From contig NZ_JALEBH010000002.1 of NCBI RefSeq assembly GCF_022758885.1, forward strand, positions 310,001 through 374,000: DNA of 64,000 bases, in the 5' to 3' direction. Position numbers and translations under genes: made by a program. Below the pieces are notes generated by a model that was given only the letters and a program-made list of their open reading frames with translations, was not told the DNA's origin and ran no database searches. Below, piece after piece: positions 1 to 10,500 of this stretch; position 1 is the stretch's first letter; each line of letters starts with the position of its first letter. The stretch is from Sphingobium sp. BYY-5. GTDB taxonomy: Bacteria > Pseudomonadota > Alphaproteobacteria > Sphingomonadales > Sphingomonadaceae.

Positions 1-551
1 GCGTGCTGGAGGAACGGGAAATCCACCCCGTTGGTGCGGACCAGCCGCAGCCGCTCGACACGCGCGTGATCGCCGCGACCAAGCCCGGCATCGAGACGAG
101 CGTTGCGGAGGGGCGTTTCCGTGCCGACCTGCTCTACCGGCTCGACATGGTGCGGCTGCGCATCCCGCCGCTGCGTGACAGGCGGGAAGATGTGCCGTTG
201 CTGTTCGGTTATCTGCTACATCAGGCGGCGGAACAGATGGGGCGTGAAGCTCCACAGGTCGGCGCCGAGGTGCGCGCCAGGCTGACCGAGCATGACTGGC
301 CCGGCAATGTGCGCGAGCTCGCCAACTATGCCAAACGCATCCTGCTGGGTATGCAAACGGACGGAAGAGAGACAGAGCAGCATATGCCGTTAAGCCAGCG
401 TATCGAACGCTATGAAGCCGCCGTCATCCGCAAGGTGCTGGAACGGGTTCATGGCGATGCACGATCGGCGATGGCCGAACTGCATCTGCCCAGGAAAACC
501 TTCTACGACAAACTCAACCGTCACGGGATCGAGATTGGGGATTATCGGTAA
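1..551 (+). CDS. Sigma-54-dependent activator, 3' part only (DctD/NtrC-like)
   Basis: Only the C-terminal 182 codons are in the window; the gene begins before base 1. The visible part holds the second half of a sigma-54-interacting AAA+ domain: FRADLLYRL at about visible residue 39, LRDRREDVP at 57 and the WPGNVREL signature at 99-106. A linker and a Fis-type helix-turn-helix ending in PRKTFYDKLNRHG follow, the C-terminal pattern of DctD-type response regulators. Such proteins use ATP to remodel RNA polymerase at -24/-12 promoters, usually under a sensor kinase. The receiver domain and the GAFTGA loop would lie upstream and cannot be checked, so an orphan activator is also possible. The stop at 549-551 is 25 bases from the end of the convergent LysR gene. 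Confidence 0.85.
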   Translation, partial: VLEEREIHPVGADQPQPLDTRVIAATKPGIETSVAEGRFRADLLYRLDMVRLRIPPLRDRREDVPLLFGYLLHQAAEQMGREAPQVGAEVRARLTEHDWPGNVRELANYAKRILLGMQTDGRETEQHMPLSQRIERYEAAVIRKVLERVHGDARSAMAELHLPRKTFYDKLNRHGIEIGDYR

Positions 552-576
552 ATCGGATTGAGGGAGCGCTAGATGT

Positions 577-1470
577 TCAACCTCGATAACGGAGCGCCTC
601 GACCAGCAGGGTGAATGCCGCGGATTGTTGCCGGCGGCTGGGATAATAGAGATGATAGCCTGGAAAAGGAGGACACCATTCTTCCAGCACCCGAATGAGC
701 GTGCCGTCCGCAATCTGCTCCAGAACATGGTCCTCAAGCGTGCAGGCCAGGCCAAATCCGTCCATGGCGGCCTTTATGACCATCTGCGCGTCGTTGAAGA
801 TAATCTGTCCATCGACCCGTACACGAATTTCCCGCCCGTTCTTCTCCATCTCCCAGGCATAGAGGCCGCCTGCCGACAGCAGCCGCAGGTTGACGCACGA
901 ATGATCGGCCAGATCCTGCGGCGTCAGCGGCTTGGGATGGTTTTCGAAATAGGCGGGTGATCCCACAACCGCCATGCGCTGTTCCGGGCCGATCCGGACA
1001 GCGATCATGTCCTTCGCCAATTGCTCGCCCAACCGGATGCCTGCGTCGAGGCGTTCGGCCACGATATCCGTCAGGCTACTGTCGATGCTGACTTCGACCT
1101 TGATCTCCGGATAGTCCCGCAGCAACGGTTTTAGCGCCGGCCACAGGATCGTTTCGGCTGCACGCCGGGACGATGTGATCCGGATCGTCCCCGATGGCTT
1201 GTCCCCCAATTCGACGATCGCGGCCAGTTGCCGGTCGATGTCGTCCAGCGCCGGCCGCAGCGTATCGACCAGTTTCTGGCCTGCCTCCGTCACGGATACC
1301 CGGCGTGTGGTGCGGGTCAGCAAACGCACGCCTAGATGAGTTTCCAGACGACGAATAGTGTGGCTAAGGGCGGATTGAGAAACATTGAGCTTGGCAGCCG
1401 CGCGTGTGAAGCTCTGCTCGTCCGCCACGGACAGGAAAGCGTTCAGGTCGATCAATCGGTCCCGTCGCAT
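577..1470 (-). CDS. LysR family transcriptional regulator
   Basis: This 297-aa protein has the usual LysR length and layout. An N-terminal winged helix-turn-helix spans about residues 5-62 (FTRAAAKLNVSQSALSHTIRR, then LGVRLLTRTTRRVSVTEAG). A periplasmic-binding-protein-like effector domain starts near residue 90 (GTIRITSS). It resembles the large subgroup annotated as transcriptional regulator next to oxidoreductases. The gene is divergent from the aldo/keto reductase at 1638, the classic arrangement for a LysR protein controlling its neighbour and itself. The effector is unknown. The ATG at 1470 is the natural start because the HTH begins within ten residues. Confidence 0.88.
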   Translation of the reverse strand: MRRDRLIDLNAFLSVADEQSFTRAAAKLNVSQSALSHTIRRLETHLGVRLLTRTTRRVSVTEAGQKLVDTLRPALDDIDRQLAAIVELGDKPSGTIRITSSRRAAETILWPALKPLLRDYPEIKVEVSIDSSLTDIVAERLDAGIRLGEQLAKDMIAVRIGPEQRMAVVGSPAYFENHPKPLTPQDLADHSCVNLRLLSAGGLYAWEMEKNGREIRVRVDGQIIFNDAQMVIKAAMDGFGLACTLEDHVLEQIADGTLIRVLEEWCPPFPGYHLYYPSRRQQSAAFTLLVEALRYRG

Positions 1471-1481
1471 CTAATCTCCTC

Positions 1482-1519
1482 TCATGAATCTATTACATAG
1501 GTTTATGCCGATTTCATGA
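1482..1519. promoter_or_regulatory. Imperfect dyad in the LysR/aldo-keto reductase divergent promoter
   Basis: The 167-base AT-rich gap between the two divergent genes holds TCATGAATC (1482-1490) facing GATTTCATGA (1510-1519), matched except for one extra T. LysR proteins typically bind dyads of this spacing in divergent promoters. The assignment rests on position and symmetry only. Confidence 0.3.
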
Positions 1520-1604
1520 TCTAATCCAATAATTCATTTTGCCCTATATGATGGTGAATGGAGCAGGGTTGCATGTCGACCGCGCCAAACCGCCCCCGTC
1601 ATAG

Positions 1605-2627
<1,023 letters not shown>

Positions 2628-2645
2628 GCCGCCTGTCTCCGAATA

Positions 2646-2677
2646 TCCCATGCGTACGCCTCGCCGAACGCATGGGA
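2646..2677. terminator. Bidirectional hairpin between convergent genes
   Basis: Perfect 10-base arms TCCCATGCGT (2646-2655) and ACGCATGGGA (2668-2677) enclose a 12-base loop in the 65-base gap between the aldo/keto reductase and the convergent PLP enzyme. There is no clear T-run, so termination is inferred from the stem and its place. Confidence 0.5.
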
Positions 2678-2692
2678 AGGGAGCGGCCAGGG

Positions 2693-3958
2693 TTAGAGCG
2701 AACGTCCGATGGCTTTGATCGCACCCGTCAAAGCATCGATGTCGACCGCACTGTTGAACAAGGCCGGCGTTATCCGGACACAGGCGCCCCGTTCCGGCCC
2801 ATCCCGGTGAACGGAAAAGATGCGATGCTCGTCCAGCAGCCGCTTGGCGATGGCCATATTATCGGCGACGCTGGTCCGCCCGGCAAAGCGGAAGGATGTG
2901 ATCCCGCCATGCAAACGCGGATCGGCGGGCGTCAATATCTCCAACCCCTCCATATCGCGAAGCGCCTCCGCCCAGCGATCTCGCAAGTAGCGCAGCCGGC
3001 CCGCACGCGCGGCATCGCCGATCGCATCCTGGAAATCGAGCGCGGCGGGCACCGTCAATTGCGCCGCATAATCCACCGTGCCCGTATGCACCCGCGCATA
3101 GCTGTTGGCGGCAAAGGGCGGTGCATTGGCGCTGTCCGGATCGATCAGGTCGACCTTCGACTTGCGAATATGGATGACGCCGACACCCAACGGCGCGCCC
3201 CACCATTTGTGCAGATTGAAACCGATGAAATCCGCGTCGAGATCGGCCGGACGGAAATCGAGCTGACCCCAGCTATGCGCGGCATCGACGATCGCATCGA
3301 CCCCGCGTGCGCGGGCCATGGCCACGATCTCCCGCACCGGCACAACCAGCCCGGTGCGATGGCTGAGATGGGTGAGCAGGATTAGCCGAACCTTGGGATT
3401 GGCAGTGAGCGCCGCTTCATAGGCGTCGATCAGCCCCTGATAGGTCGCCGGTTCGGGCAGCGCGATCCGCACCACATCAACACCGCGACTATGTTTCAAC
3501 GTCTCGAAGCACGCCTGCATACTGTCATAGTCAAGATCGGCATAGAGCACGGCGTCGCCGGGACGCAGCCGGTTATAGCCGCCGATCAGCGCCTTCAGCG
3601 CCTCCGTCGCGTTCCGGGTGAAGGCGATCTCATCCGGCGCGACGCCCATCTTCGCGGCCACCCGGTCGCGCACCGCGATCAGGTCCGGCATCAGGCCGCG
3701 CCGGGCATAATAGCTGGTCTCGCGATTGACCCGCCGCACCGCCGCTTCATATTGCTCCAGCACGGGACGGGCCATCATCCCCCAATTGCCGTTCTCCAAC
3801 TGGATGACGTCGCGGGTGACATCATATTGCGCCGCGACCTTCGTCCAATGGGCTTCGTCATCGGACCGGACGGCGGCAGGCGAACGGGCGGCCTCGATCC
3901 TTCCCGCCATCGGCGTTGCCGCTACCGCCATCATCATCTGCCTCCGGCTCAGGTTCAT
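2693..3958 (-). CDS. Class V aminotransferase-fold PLP enzyme, exported (isopenicillin-N-epimerase-like)
   Basis: This 421-aa fold-type I PLP protein has the signature VDAAHSWG (Asp225, His228), where the Asp would hold the pyridine nitrogen, and Lys251 in FNLHKWWG as the Schiff-base lysine. This pattern is typical of the isopenicillin N epimerase/cysteine desulfurase-like class V group. The N-terminus, with SRRQMMM followed by a short hydrophobic stretch and an Ala-rich end, looks like a Tat signal, which would place a cofactor-loaded enzyme in the periplasm. It lies 17 bases behind the TBDR at 3976-6351 on the same strand, so the two are probably co-transcribed and act on the same imported compound. 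The reaction (epimerase, lyase or transaminase) is not decidable. Confidence 0.82.
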   Translation of the reverse strand: MNLSRRQMMMAVAATPMAGRIEAARSPAAVRSDDEAHWTKVAAQYDVTRDVIQLENGNWGMMARPVLEQYEAAVRRVNRETSYYARRGLMPDLIAVRDRVAAKMGVAPDEIAFTRNATEALKALIGGYNRLRPGDAVLYADLDYDSMQACFETLKHSRGVDVVRIALPEPATYQGLIDAYEAALTANPKVRLILLTHLSHRTGLVVPVREIVAMARARGVDAIVDAAHSWGQLDFRPADLDADFIGFNLHKWWGAPLGVGVIHIRKSKVDLIDPDSANAPPFAANSYARVHTGTVDYAAQLTVPAALDFQDAIGDAARAGRLRYLRDRWAEALRDMEGLEILTPADPRLHGGITSFRFAGRTSVADNMAIAKRLLDEHRIFSVHRDGPERGACVRITPALFNSAVDIDALTGAIKAIGRSL

Positions 3959-3975
3959 CGCGCCAGCCTAGCCGA

Positions 3976-6351
3976 TCAGAAGGTCAGGCCCAAGCGGACA
4001 TAATATTGTCCGCCATCGGTGTCATAGGGCGCGTTGCGCGAATAGATGAGGCCGCGCACGGCCTGATTGGTCGCCTCGTCGGGATAGCTGTTGAAGATAT
4101 TCTCCGCGCCGCCCCGGATGGAGATGTTCGGCGTCACCTGGACGCTGGCCGACAGATCGAACAGCACCATCGATCCAAAGCGCTGGAACAGGTCGCCACC
4201 GGCGTTGCCGCTGACATCGGTCCAGGCGCCATAATAGCGTGCGCGACCCTGAATGCCGAACTTCCCCAGCGTGTAGCCGAGCGAGGCGGTGCCGTTATGC
4301 TTGGGCAGTCGCTCCTCGAAGATAATCCGCTGCGTCTCGTTGGCGATCGCCGCCGACGTGCCGCTCGTCACCTTGGTCTGATTATAATTATAGGCCAGGC
4401 TGATATCGGCGGTGCCCGGTCCGACCTTCCTGGTATAGGCCAGCACAACGTCGATACCGCGCGTGCGGGTGTCAAAGTCGTTGGTGAAATAGGTGACGGA
4501 GGTGAAGCGCTGCGGATTGGGCAGGCTTGCCGGAACCGCGAACGTCGCCGACTGACCGAACCGGTCGCGCAGCTTGATCTGATAGAGGTCGATGCTGCCG
4601 GTCAGGCCGAAATCCGACTGGAAGGTCAGGCCCGTCGTGATGGTGCGCGACTTTTCCGGTGTCAGCGGCTTTGCACCCAGCGCGATCGCGATCGGATCGT
4701 TGGGAGACAGGCGACCGGTGTTGAAGATCTGAAGCGTGCGGGTGTCGAGTCCCTGGCTGGTGTTGACCGCATTGAGCTGCGCCGGGGTCGGCGCACGGAA
4801 GCCGGTCGAGTAGGTGCCGCGCAGGGCGATGCCCTTCACCGGCTCGAACCGGGCCGACAGCTTGTAGTTGAACGTGTCGCCGAAAGCGGAGAAATCCTCA
4901 TAGCGACCGGCTGCGCCCAAGGTCACAGCCTCGATCGGACGCACTTCCACATCAAGATAACCGGCATAGCTGGTCTGCGACCATTCGCCTGCGTTCAGCG
5001 GGCTGAAGCCGGGAAACCCGTTACTATTGGGCGCCAGACCCGTCGCCGCGCCTGGGCCGATCTCGTAGGAGGCCGGGTCGCCCGGACGAATACCATAGCT
5101 TTCCCTGCGCCGTTCCGCGCCGAAAGCGATATTCGCAGGCTCGACCAGGCCGAGTGGCAGGCGGTAGACGAAATCGGCGTTGATGTTGAACTCGCTCTGG
5201 CGCAACCGACCCAGATAAAAGCTGGTCGGGCTTGCCGGCCCCATGGAGGCGTTGAGCGATTCCTTCATGTTGTAATTGATGCGGCTGCGCCCGGCCGAGG
5301 TGCTGATGTCATAGGTCAGCCGCTCGCTGAGTGCGCCGCGCAGACCGGCGTCAGCCTGAAAATCATCATATTTTGTGCCGAAACGCGGGGTGAAACCGGT
5401 CGGATAGAGGCTGGAGAAATTGAAGCCGGGAAAGGCCGAGCTATTGCCATAGACATTCGCCGTGCTCGCCGGATTGCGCCAGTTGAAGTCAGTCACACCC
5501 TCGCCATTGCCGACCGTGCCAAAGGCATAGAGGGTAACGGCGTCGGAGAAATCATAATGCGCGTTCACGCCCGCACGAACCGAACGCAGATCCGGCTGAC
5601 CCCAGCGCTGCACCGGATCGGGAACGTCCAGGGTCGGATTGGCCGCCTGGAATGCTGCGGCGTCAGGCCGCTGGCGGGTTCGGGATGTCGCGTCCGATTT
5701 GGAAAATTCCCCGGTAAGGACGATGCTGCCCCGATCGCCCAGTGCGACGCCACCCTGCCCGCCGGTCTGATAAGTGGCGCCGTCACCCTTATAATATTGC
5801 GAAAACTGGCCATAGGCTTCCATGCTTGGCTGGTCGTCCAGGATGATGTTGACCACCCCCGCGATCGCGTCCGAACCATATTGGGCCGACGCACCGTCAC
5901 GCAGCACCTCGATCCGCTTGATGGCGAGGTTGGGAATGGTGGCAAGGTCGGCGGCCTGCGCCCCGCGCGTGCCGAGCAACGCGGAACGGTGGTAGCGCTT
6001 GCCATTCACCAGCACCAGCGTCTGGTCGGCGGACAGCCCACGGAGCGTCGCGGGACGAACGAAGGCTTGACCATCGGCAGCAGGCAGGCGCTGCACGTTG
6101 AATGACGGCAGAAGCTGCGCCAACGTATCGGACAGATCGTTGGAAATACTGTTGTCGATCGATTTCGATGACAGCACGTCAATCGGCGCCAATGCATCGA
6201 ACTTCGTTCGCTTGGCATCGCGTGTGCCTGTCACGATGATGCTGTCGCCCGTATCAATATTATCACTGGCGGGGATAGTTTCTTCCGCGCTGGCGGAAGA
6301 ACACGCAAAGATATGCAGCGCAACGACTGCGCCGGCAGTAGTGAATTTCAT
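3976..6351 (-). CDS. TonB-dependent receptor
   Basis: This 791-aa outer-membrane receptor has a signal peptide of about 22 residues. A TonB-box-like stretch (DSIIVTGTR, about residues 36-46) and a plug domain follow, with TLVLVNGKRYH and RIEVLRDGASAQYGSDAIAGVVN. A C-terminal beta-barrel ends in YVRLGLTF, with the terminal Phe expected by the BAM machinery. The plug type is the one sphingomonads use for small organic substrates and peptides rather than the ferric-siderophore subfamily, but substrate class is inference. It leads a probable two-gene operon with the PLP enzyme. The AraC regulator ends 105 bases upstream on the same strand. Confidence 0.92.
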   Translation of the reverse strand: MKFTTAGAVVALHIFACSSASAEETIPASDNIDTGDSIIVTGTRDAKRTKFDALAPIDVLSSKSIDNSISNDLSDTLAQLLPSFNVQRLPAADGQAFVRPATLRGLSADQTLVLVNGKRYHRSALLGTRGAQAADLATIPNLAIKRIEVLRDGASAQYGSDAIAGVVNIILDDQPSMEAYGQFSQYYKGDGATYQTGGQGGVALGDRGSIVLTGEFSKSDATSRTRQRPDAAAFQAANPTLDVPDPVQRWGQPDLRSVRAGVNAHYDFSDAVTLYAFGTVGNGEGVTDFNWRNPASTANVYGNSSAFPGFNFSSLYPTGFTPRFGTKYDDFQADAGLRGALSERLTYDISTSAGRSRINYNMKESLNASMGPASPTSFYLGRLRQSEFNINADFVYRLPLGLVEPANIAFGAERRRESYGIRPGDPASYEIGPGAATGLAPNSNGFPGFSPLNAGEWSQTSYAGYLDVEVRPIEAVTLGAAGRYEDFSAFGDTFNYKLSARFEPVKGIALRGTYSTGFRAPTPAQLNAVNTSQGLDTRTLQIFNTGRLSPNDPIAIALGAKPLTPEKSRTITTGLTFQSDFGLTGSIDLYQIKLRDRFGQSATFAVPASLPNPQRFTSVTYFTNDFDTRTRGIDVVLAYTRKVGPGTADISLAYNYNQTKVTSGTSAAIANETQRIIFEERLPKHNGTASLGYTLGKFGIQGRARYYGAWTDVSGNAGGDLFQRFGSMVLFDLSASVQVTPNISIRGGAENIFNSYPDEATNQAVRGLIYSRNAPYDTDGGQYYVRLGLTF

Positions 6352-6456
6352 GATTTACCCCGATGTGCGACGGTCTTTTATGATTGGGAGCGCCCTAGGA
6401 GCGATTCGTGACAATCATGCGTCGCGTCGGGGGATTATCGGAGGGATGCCGCCGCA

Positions 6457-7227
6457 TCAGGATGGGTGATAGCGACTGGGCGGAACGCCCAGGGCGCGCT
6501 TGAACATGGTGGAAAAATTGGCAGGCCCATCATAGCCCAGATCGAGCGCGATCATGGTGATCGGTTCGCCCGCCGCAAGGCGTGGCAGCGCCACTGACAG
6601 GCAGGCCTGTTGCCGCCATTCCGCGAAGCTCATGCCTGTCTCCCGCCGGAACAAGCGGGTGAAACGGCGGCGGTTCATCGCCAGAGCATCGGCCCATTGG
6701 TCTATCGTCGCGGTTGCGCGCGGCTGCTCCAGAAAGGCATGGCAGCGCGCAGCCAGCATGGCGTGGCGTGGAAAGGGCACCAGGATCGGTATGACCGGCG
6801 CCCGGTCGATTTCCGAAACGAGCAATTGCATGACCAGCCCGTCGCGCCCTTCCTCCACATAGTCGACAGGGATTTCGGCAGCGGCGACCAATAGCTGGCG
6901 CAGCAGCAGCGAGACGCCGACGATGCAGCAGGTCCGGGCAAGGGTCGGGCACACGGCCGGATCGATCAGCACGCTGCGCGTCTGCACCGCGCCAACCATG
7001 CGCACCGCATGTGGGGTGCCGCCCGGTATCCACACGCCCCGTTCCGGCGGCGCGACCCATGCGCCCTCTGGCGTGCTGACCGCGACCACCCCGCTCGCTG
7101 CGTAGAGAAATTGTCCGCGCCGGTGACGATGCTCGGCCAGTTCGAAGGACGGAGGATAATCATTGCCGATGCCGACCACCGGCCTCGGCACATTCTCATA
7201 ATCATCCGGATGGCGCGGTTCGCTCAT
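6457..7227 (-). CDS. AraC family regulator with N-terminal cupin
   Basis: This 256-aa protein has an N-terminal AraC-type cupin (HRHRRGQFLYAASG about residue 33, WIPGGTPHAVRM about 66-77). The C-terminal double helix-turn-helix includes MNRRRFTRLFRRETG and the family signature YDGPANFSTMFKRALGVPP. It belongs to the YdeC/NimR-like cupin-AraC group, which usually controls an adjacent MFS exporter. The gene is divergent from the Fsr-like transporter at 7312 with an 84-base gap, so it probably regulates that exporter. Confidence 0.9.
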   Translation of the reverse strand: MSEPRHPDDYENVPRPVVGIGNDYPPSFELAEHRHRRGQFLYAASGVVAVSTPEGAWVAPPERGVWIPGGTPHAVRMVGAVQTRSVLIDPAVCPTLARTCCIVGVSLLLRQLLVAAAEIPVDYVEEGRDGLVMQLLVSEIDRAPVIPILVPFPRHAMLAARCHAFLEQPRATATIDQWADALAMNRRRFTRLFRRETGMSFAEWRQQACLSVALPRLAAGEPITMIALDLGYDGPANFSTMFKRALGVPPSRYHPS

Positions 7228-7311
7228 TGTCCCATTCTCAAAATCGAATGACCCATATTCCGAAGCGGGACAGGAAGGAAAGGGTTAATCGCGCATGGTC
7301 GAAAGGAACAG

Positions 7312-8535
7312 ATGATGAGCAATATGATGAGAGCGGCGATCAAGCCTCAAACGGCGGCGAACAACACGGTGTTCGGCGTAATCGTGGCGATCAGCTTCTG
7401 CCATCTGCTCAACGACATGATGCAGTCTCTGCTTCCCGCCATTTATCCCGGTCTCAAGACCGACCTGGGTCTCAGCTTCGGCCAGATCGGCCTTGTCACC
7501 TTTGTCTATCAGATTACCGCCTCGATTCTCCAGCCGCTGATCGGCCTCTATGCCGACAAGCGGCCCGTGCCTTTGGCGTTGCCGGGCGGCACGCTCTTTT
7601 CACTGGCGGGCCTCACCGTGCTCTCGATCGCGCACAGCTATGGGCTGGTGCTGGTCGGCGCATCGCTGCTGGGCATGGGGTCATCCGTCTTCCATCCCGA
7701 ATCCTCCCGCGTCGCGCGCATGGCGGCGGGCGGCCGTCATGGACTTGCCCAGTCGCTGTTCCAGGTCGGCGGCAATGTCGGCCAGGCGTTAGGGCCGCTC
7801 GCGGCCGCCCTGGTCGTGGTGCGCTGGGGGCAGTCGAGCCTCGCCTTCTTCGCGCTGCTGGCTCTGCTTTCAGGGGCGGTGCTGTGGAATATCGCGACCT
7901 GGTATCGTCATCACGGACTGACGCGCCTGAAGACCGGCGGACATGCGGCACTGGCGATCGAATTGCCCAAGGGGCAGGCCGCGCGAGGCATCGCCATTCT
8001 GTTGACGCTGATCTTTTCCAAATATGTCTATCTCGCCAGCCTGACCAGCTACTTCACCTTCTACCTGATCCACCGCTTCGGCGTTTCGGTGCAGAATGCG
8101 CAATTGCACCTGTTCGCTTTCCTGGCCGCAGTGGCGGTCGGGACGGTCGCGGGCGGGCCGCTGGGTGATCGGTTCGGGCGCAAATATGTAATCTGGTTCT
8201 CGATCCTGGGCGCCCTGCCGTTCACGCTGATGCTACCCTATGCCAACCTGTTCTGGACGACTCCGCTGACCATCATGATCGGCCTGATCCTGGCATCGGC
8301 CTTCCCGGCCATCGTGGTCTTCGCACAGGAACTGGTTCCCGGAAAGGTCGGCATGATCTCAGGCCTGTTCTTCGGCTTCTCCTTCGGCATGGGTGGCCTC
8401 GGCGCCGCCCTGCTGGGATGGCTGGCCGACAGGATAAGCATCGAGGCGGTCTATCAGATCTGCGCCTTCCTGCCGGCGATCGGCCTGCTGACCGCCTTCC
8501 TGCCGAACATCGAGGTTGGCCGTAAACGCCCCTGA
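7312..8535 (+). CDS. fsr: MFS efflux transporter, fosmidomycin-resistance (Fsr) type
   Basis: This 407-aa inner-membrane protein has about 12 predicted hydrophobic segments. The first (FGVIVAISFCHLLNDMMQSL) and the following LPAIYPGLK, with QIGLVTFVYQITASILQP, are the N-terminal hallmarks of the Fsr subfamily of proton-driven drug exporters. GDRFGRKYVIW in the middle loop is the expected MFS loop motif. E. coli Fsr exports fosmidomycin; the natural substrate here is unknown. The ATG at 7312 has a GAAAGGA ribosome site about 7 bases upstream. An ATG three bases later and one at 7324 are alternatives. The AraC gene is divergent. Confidence 0.88.
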   Translation: MMSNMMRAAIKPQTAANNTVFGVIVAISFCHLLNDMMQSLLPAIYPGLKTDLGLSFGQIGLVTFVYQITASILQPLIGLYADKRPVPLALPGGTLFSLAGLTVLSIAHSYGLVLVGASLLGMGSSVFHPESSRVARMAAGGRHGLAQSLFQVGGNVGQALGPLAAALVVVRWGQSSLAFFALLALLSGAVLWNIATWYRHHGLTRLKTGGHAALAIELPKGQAARGIAILLTLIFSKYVYLASLTSYFTFYLIHRFGVSVQNAQLHLFAFLAAVAVGTVAGGPLGDRFGRKYVIWFSILGALPFTLMLPYANLFWTTPLTIMIGLILASAFPAIVVFAQELVPGKVGMISGLFFGFSFGMGGLGAALLGWLADRISIEAVYQICAFLPAIGLLTAFLPNIEVGRKRP

Positions 8536-8547
8536 TCCTACGAGAAC

Positions 8548-8583
8548 GACGCCAGCGGCAGGGGCATCCCCGCTGCCGGCGTC
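8548..8583. terminator. GC-rich bidirectional hairpin
   Basis: In the 54-base gap between the convergent MFS and CocE genes, GACGC and GCGTC enclose CGGCAG...CTGCCG and an inner GGG-CAT-CCC. A two-base bulge makes the stem imperfect. There is no T-run on either side. The role is inferred from position. Confidence 0.45.
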
Positions 8584-8589
8584 ATCGGC

Positions 8590-10500
8590 TTATTGCGCCA
8601 CCGGCAGCCATATGGCGCTGGCCGCATCGCCGCCCCAATGAATCGTCTCGGTCGCCTTCACATAGTCGGTGGGCTTCGCTTCCATGATCGACGGCACCCA
8701 GCTTTGCGGGTTGCGATCATAGAGGGGAAAGAGGCTCGACTGGACCTGCACCATGATCTTGTGGCCCGGCAGGAACACATGATCGACATTGGGCAGCGAC
8801 CATTTGAAGGCATAGGTCTTGCCCGGCTCCAGCGGCGCGGGGCTTGAGAAACCGTTGACGTATCGCCCGCGGAAAATCTCGATACCGATGCCGAGCTGAT
8901 AGCCGGCCATGGTCGGGTCCGCCGAATTTTCCTGCGGATAGACGTCGATCAGCTTGACCACGAAATCGCTGTCGCGCCCCGTGGTCGCCGCGCGCAGGTC
9001 CACCTTGGGCGCGCCCATGATATGGACGGGCTTGTCGAGCGTACCGGTCGTATAGCTCAGCACATCGGGACGGCCGTCGACGAAACGCTGGTCATGGACC
9101 AGCCAGGTGCGCCATTCCTCCCCCTGCATGTGAATGGGGCGCGGCAGCATCGGCACCGGCTTGGCCGGATCGGAGACATAGCTGTCGCTGCCCTGCTGCG
9201 GCTTGGTCCAGGACAGACCGAACCCCGCGCCCAGATAGAGCGGCGTATAAGTACCCGCCGGCCATTGCCGCGACACTTCCCAGCGGTTCTCGCCGGTGGC
9301 GTAGGTCAGCACCGGCGGCGTATCGCATTTGGGCGCGATGGTCTTGAGGTCGCAATCAAGGAAAGGCTTCATATAGCGGGTGCGGAACTGCAACCCGGTA
9401 TCGCCTTCCCATTTGAGCGGACCAAGCTCACGCGCTTCATAATTGACCTGGCTATGACGCCACGGGCCGATCGCCAGGCTGACCATGTCGTTGTTGGCGT
9501 CCTGCTTCTCCAGCGCCTGATAGACGGCCGGGGCGCCATAGCTGTCTTCCTGGTCCCACTGGCCGACGATCAGCATAGTCGGCACGGTCAGCTTGCGCGT
9601 CTCCAGCAGCTTGTCGACCGCCTGCCCCTGCCACCAGGCATCATAGGCAGGATGTTCCAGCACCTTGCGCACCACCGGCAGGTCGGTCAGGCCATAGGCC
9701 TTGGCATAGTCCATCGCGGACCCGGCCTCCAGATAGGCGCTATATTCATCGCCCGTCCCCTTGGGCACGGCCCCGCCGCCCTTCTTCACCGTCTGGCCCA
9801 GATCATAGTCGAAGCCGAAGGTGCGAAACGCGCCATTATGGAACCAGTCGTCGCCCATCCAGCCATCGACCATCGGGCTTTGCGGCACGGCCGCCTTCAG
9901 CGCAGGATGCGGATCGATCAGCGCCATCAGCGACGTGAAGCCCAGATAGGAGGAGCCGGTGATGCCAACCCGCCCATTGCTTTCCTTCACATTCTTCACC
10001 AGCCAGTCGATCGTGTCATAGGCGTCGGTGGCGTGATCGACCTTGGTCGGGTTGAGCGGACCGCGCAGTGGGCGGTTCATGACATAATCGCCCCCCGACC
10101 CGTCCAGCCCGCGCACATCCTGATAGACCCGGATATAGCCATCATTGACGAACGGGGCATCCATGACCGGCAGGATTTCCTCGATCTTCTGGCTGCGGTT
10201 GCGGCTGGTCGTCTTGTCCGCATTATAGGGTGTGCGGCTGAGCAGGATCGGCGCATCCTTCACGCCCTTGCGATAGACGATGACGGTGTAGAGCTTCGTG
10301 CCGTCGCGCATCGGGATCATCACCGTGCGGCGGACATAGTCGGCCTGGGGCCGGACCCAGTCATAGGCCTTGACCTGCTCGTTCAGCATCGTGTCGGTTC
10401 GCCCGCTCCCACCATCCTGTGCGGAGAGCGGCGCGACGGACAGGGTGAAGGCGAGCGACGCAAGAGCGAGGCCAGCGACGATCCGAGAAGGTTGTTTCAT
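8590..10500 (-). CDS. CocE/NonD family hydrolase (S15-like acylase or peptidase), secreted
   Basis: This 636-aa protein has a Sec signal (about residues 1-27, ending SAQ) and an alpha/beta-hydrolase domain of the X-Pro dipeptidyl-peptidase S15/CocE family. The nucleophile is Ser184 in TGSSYLGF. The Asp is in LIVGQWDQED (about 330) and the His in IGPWRHSQV (about 360). A C-terminal jelly-roll domain (VDLRAATTGRDSDFVVKLIDVYP) follows, as in cocaine esterase and glutaryl-7-ACA acylases. Members hydrolyse alpha-amino-acid esters, beta-lactam side chains or N-terminal dipeptides, so specificity is open. It faces the YbjJ-like MFS gene divergently across a short gap. Confidence 0.88.
   Translation of the reverse strand: MKQPSRIVAGLALASLAFTLSVAPLSAQDGGSGRTDTMLNEQVKAYDWVRPQADYVRRTVMIPMRDGTKLYTVIVYRKGVKDAPILLSRTPYNADKTTSRNRSQKIEEILPVMDAPFVNDGYIRVYQDVRGLDGSGGDYVMNRPLRGPLNPTKVDHATDAYDTIDWLVKNVKESNGRVGITGSSYLGFTSLMALIDPHPALKAAVPQSPMVDGWMGDDWFHNGAFRTFGFDYDLGQTVKKGGGAVPKGTGDEYSAYLEAGSAMDYAKAYGLTDLPVVRKVLEHPAYDAWWQGQAVDKLLETRKLTVPTMLIVGQWDQEDSYGAPAVYQALEKQDANNDMVSLAIGPWRHSQVNYEARELGPLKWEGDTGLQFRTRYMKPFLDCDLKTIAPKCDTPPVLTYATGENRWEVSRQWPAGTYTPLYLGAGFGLSWTKPQQGSDSYVSDPAKPVPMLPRPIHMQGEEWRTWLVHDQRFVDGRPDVLSYTTGTLDKPVHIMGAPKVDLRAATTGRDSDFVVKLIDVYPQENSADPTMAGYQLGIGIEIFRGRYVNGFSSPAPLEPGKTYAFKWSLPNVDHVFLPGHKIMVQVQSSLFPLYDRNPQSWVPSIMEAKPTDYVKATETIHWGGDAASAIWLPVAQ

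Noticed and set aside
3916..6105. 729-codon plus-strand frame
   Set aside because: Mirror of the TonB-dependent receptor at 3976-6351, with no recognisable motif or ribosome site.
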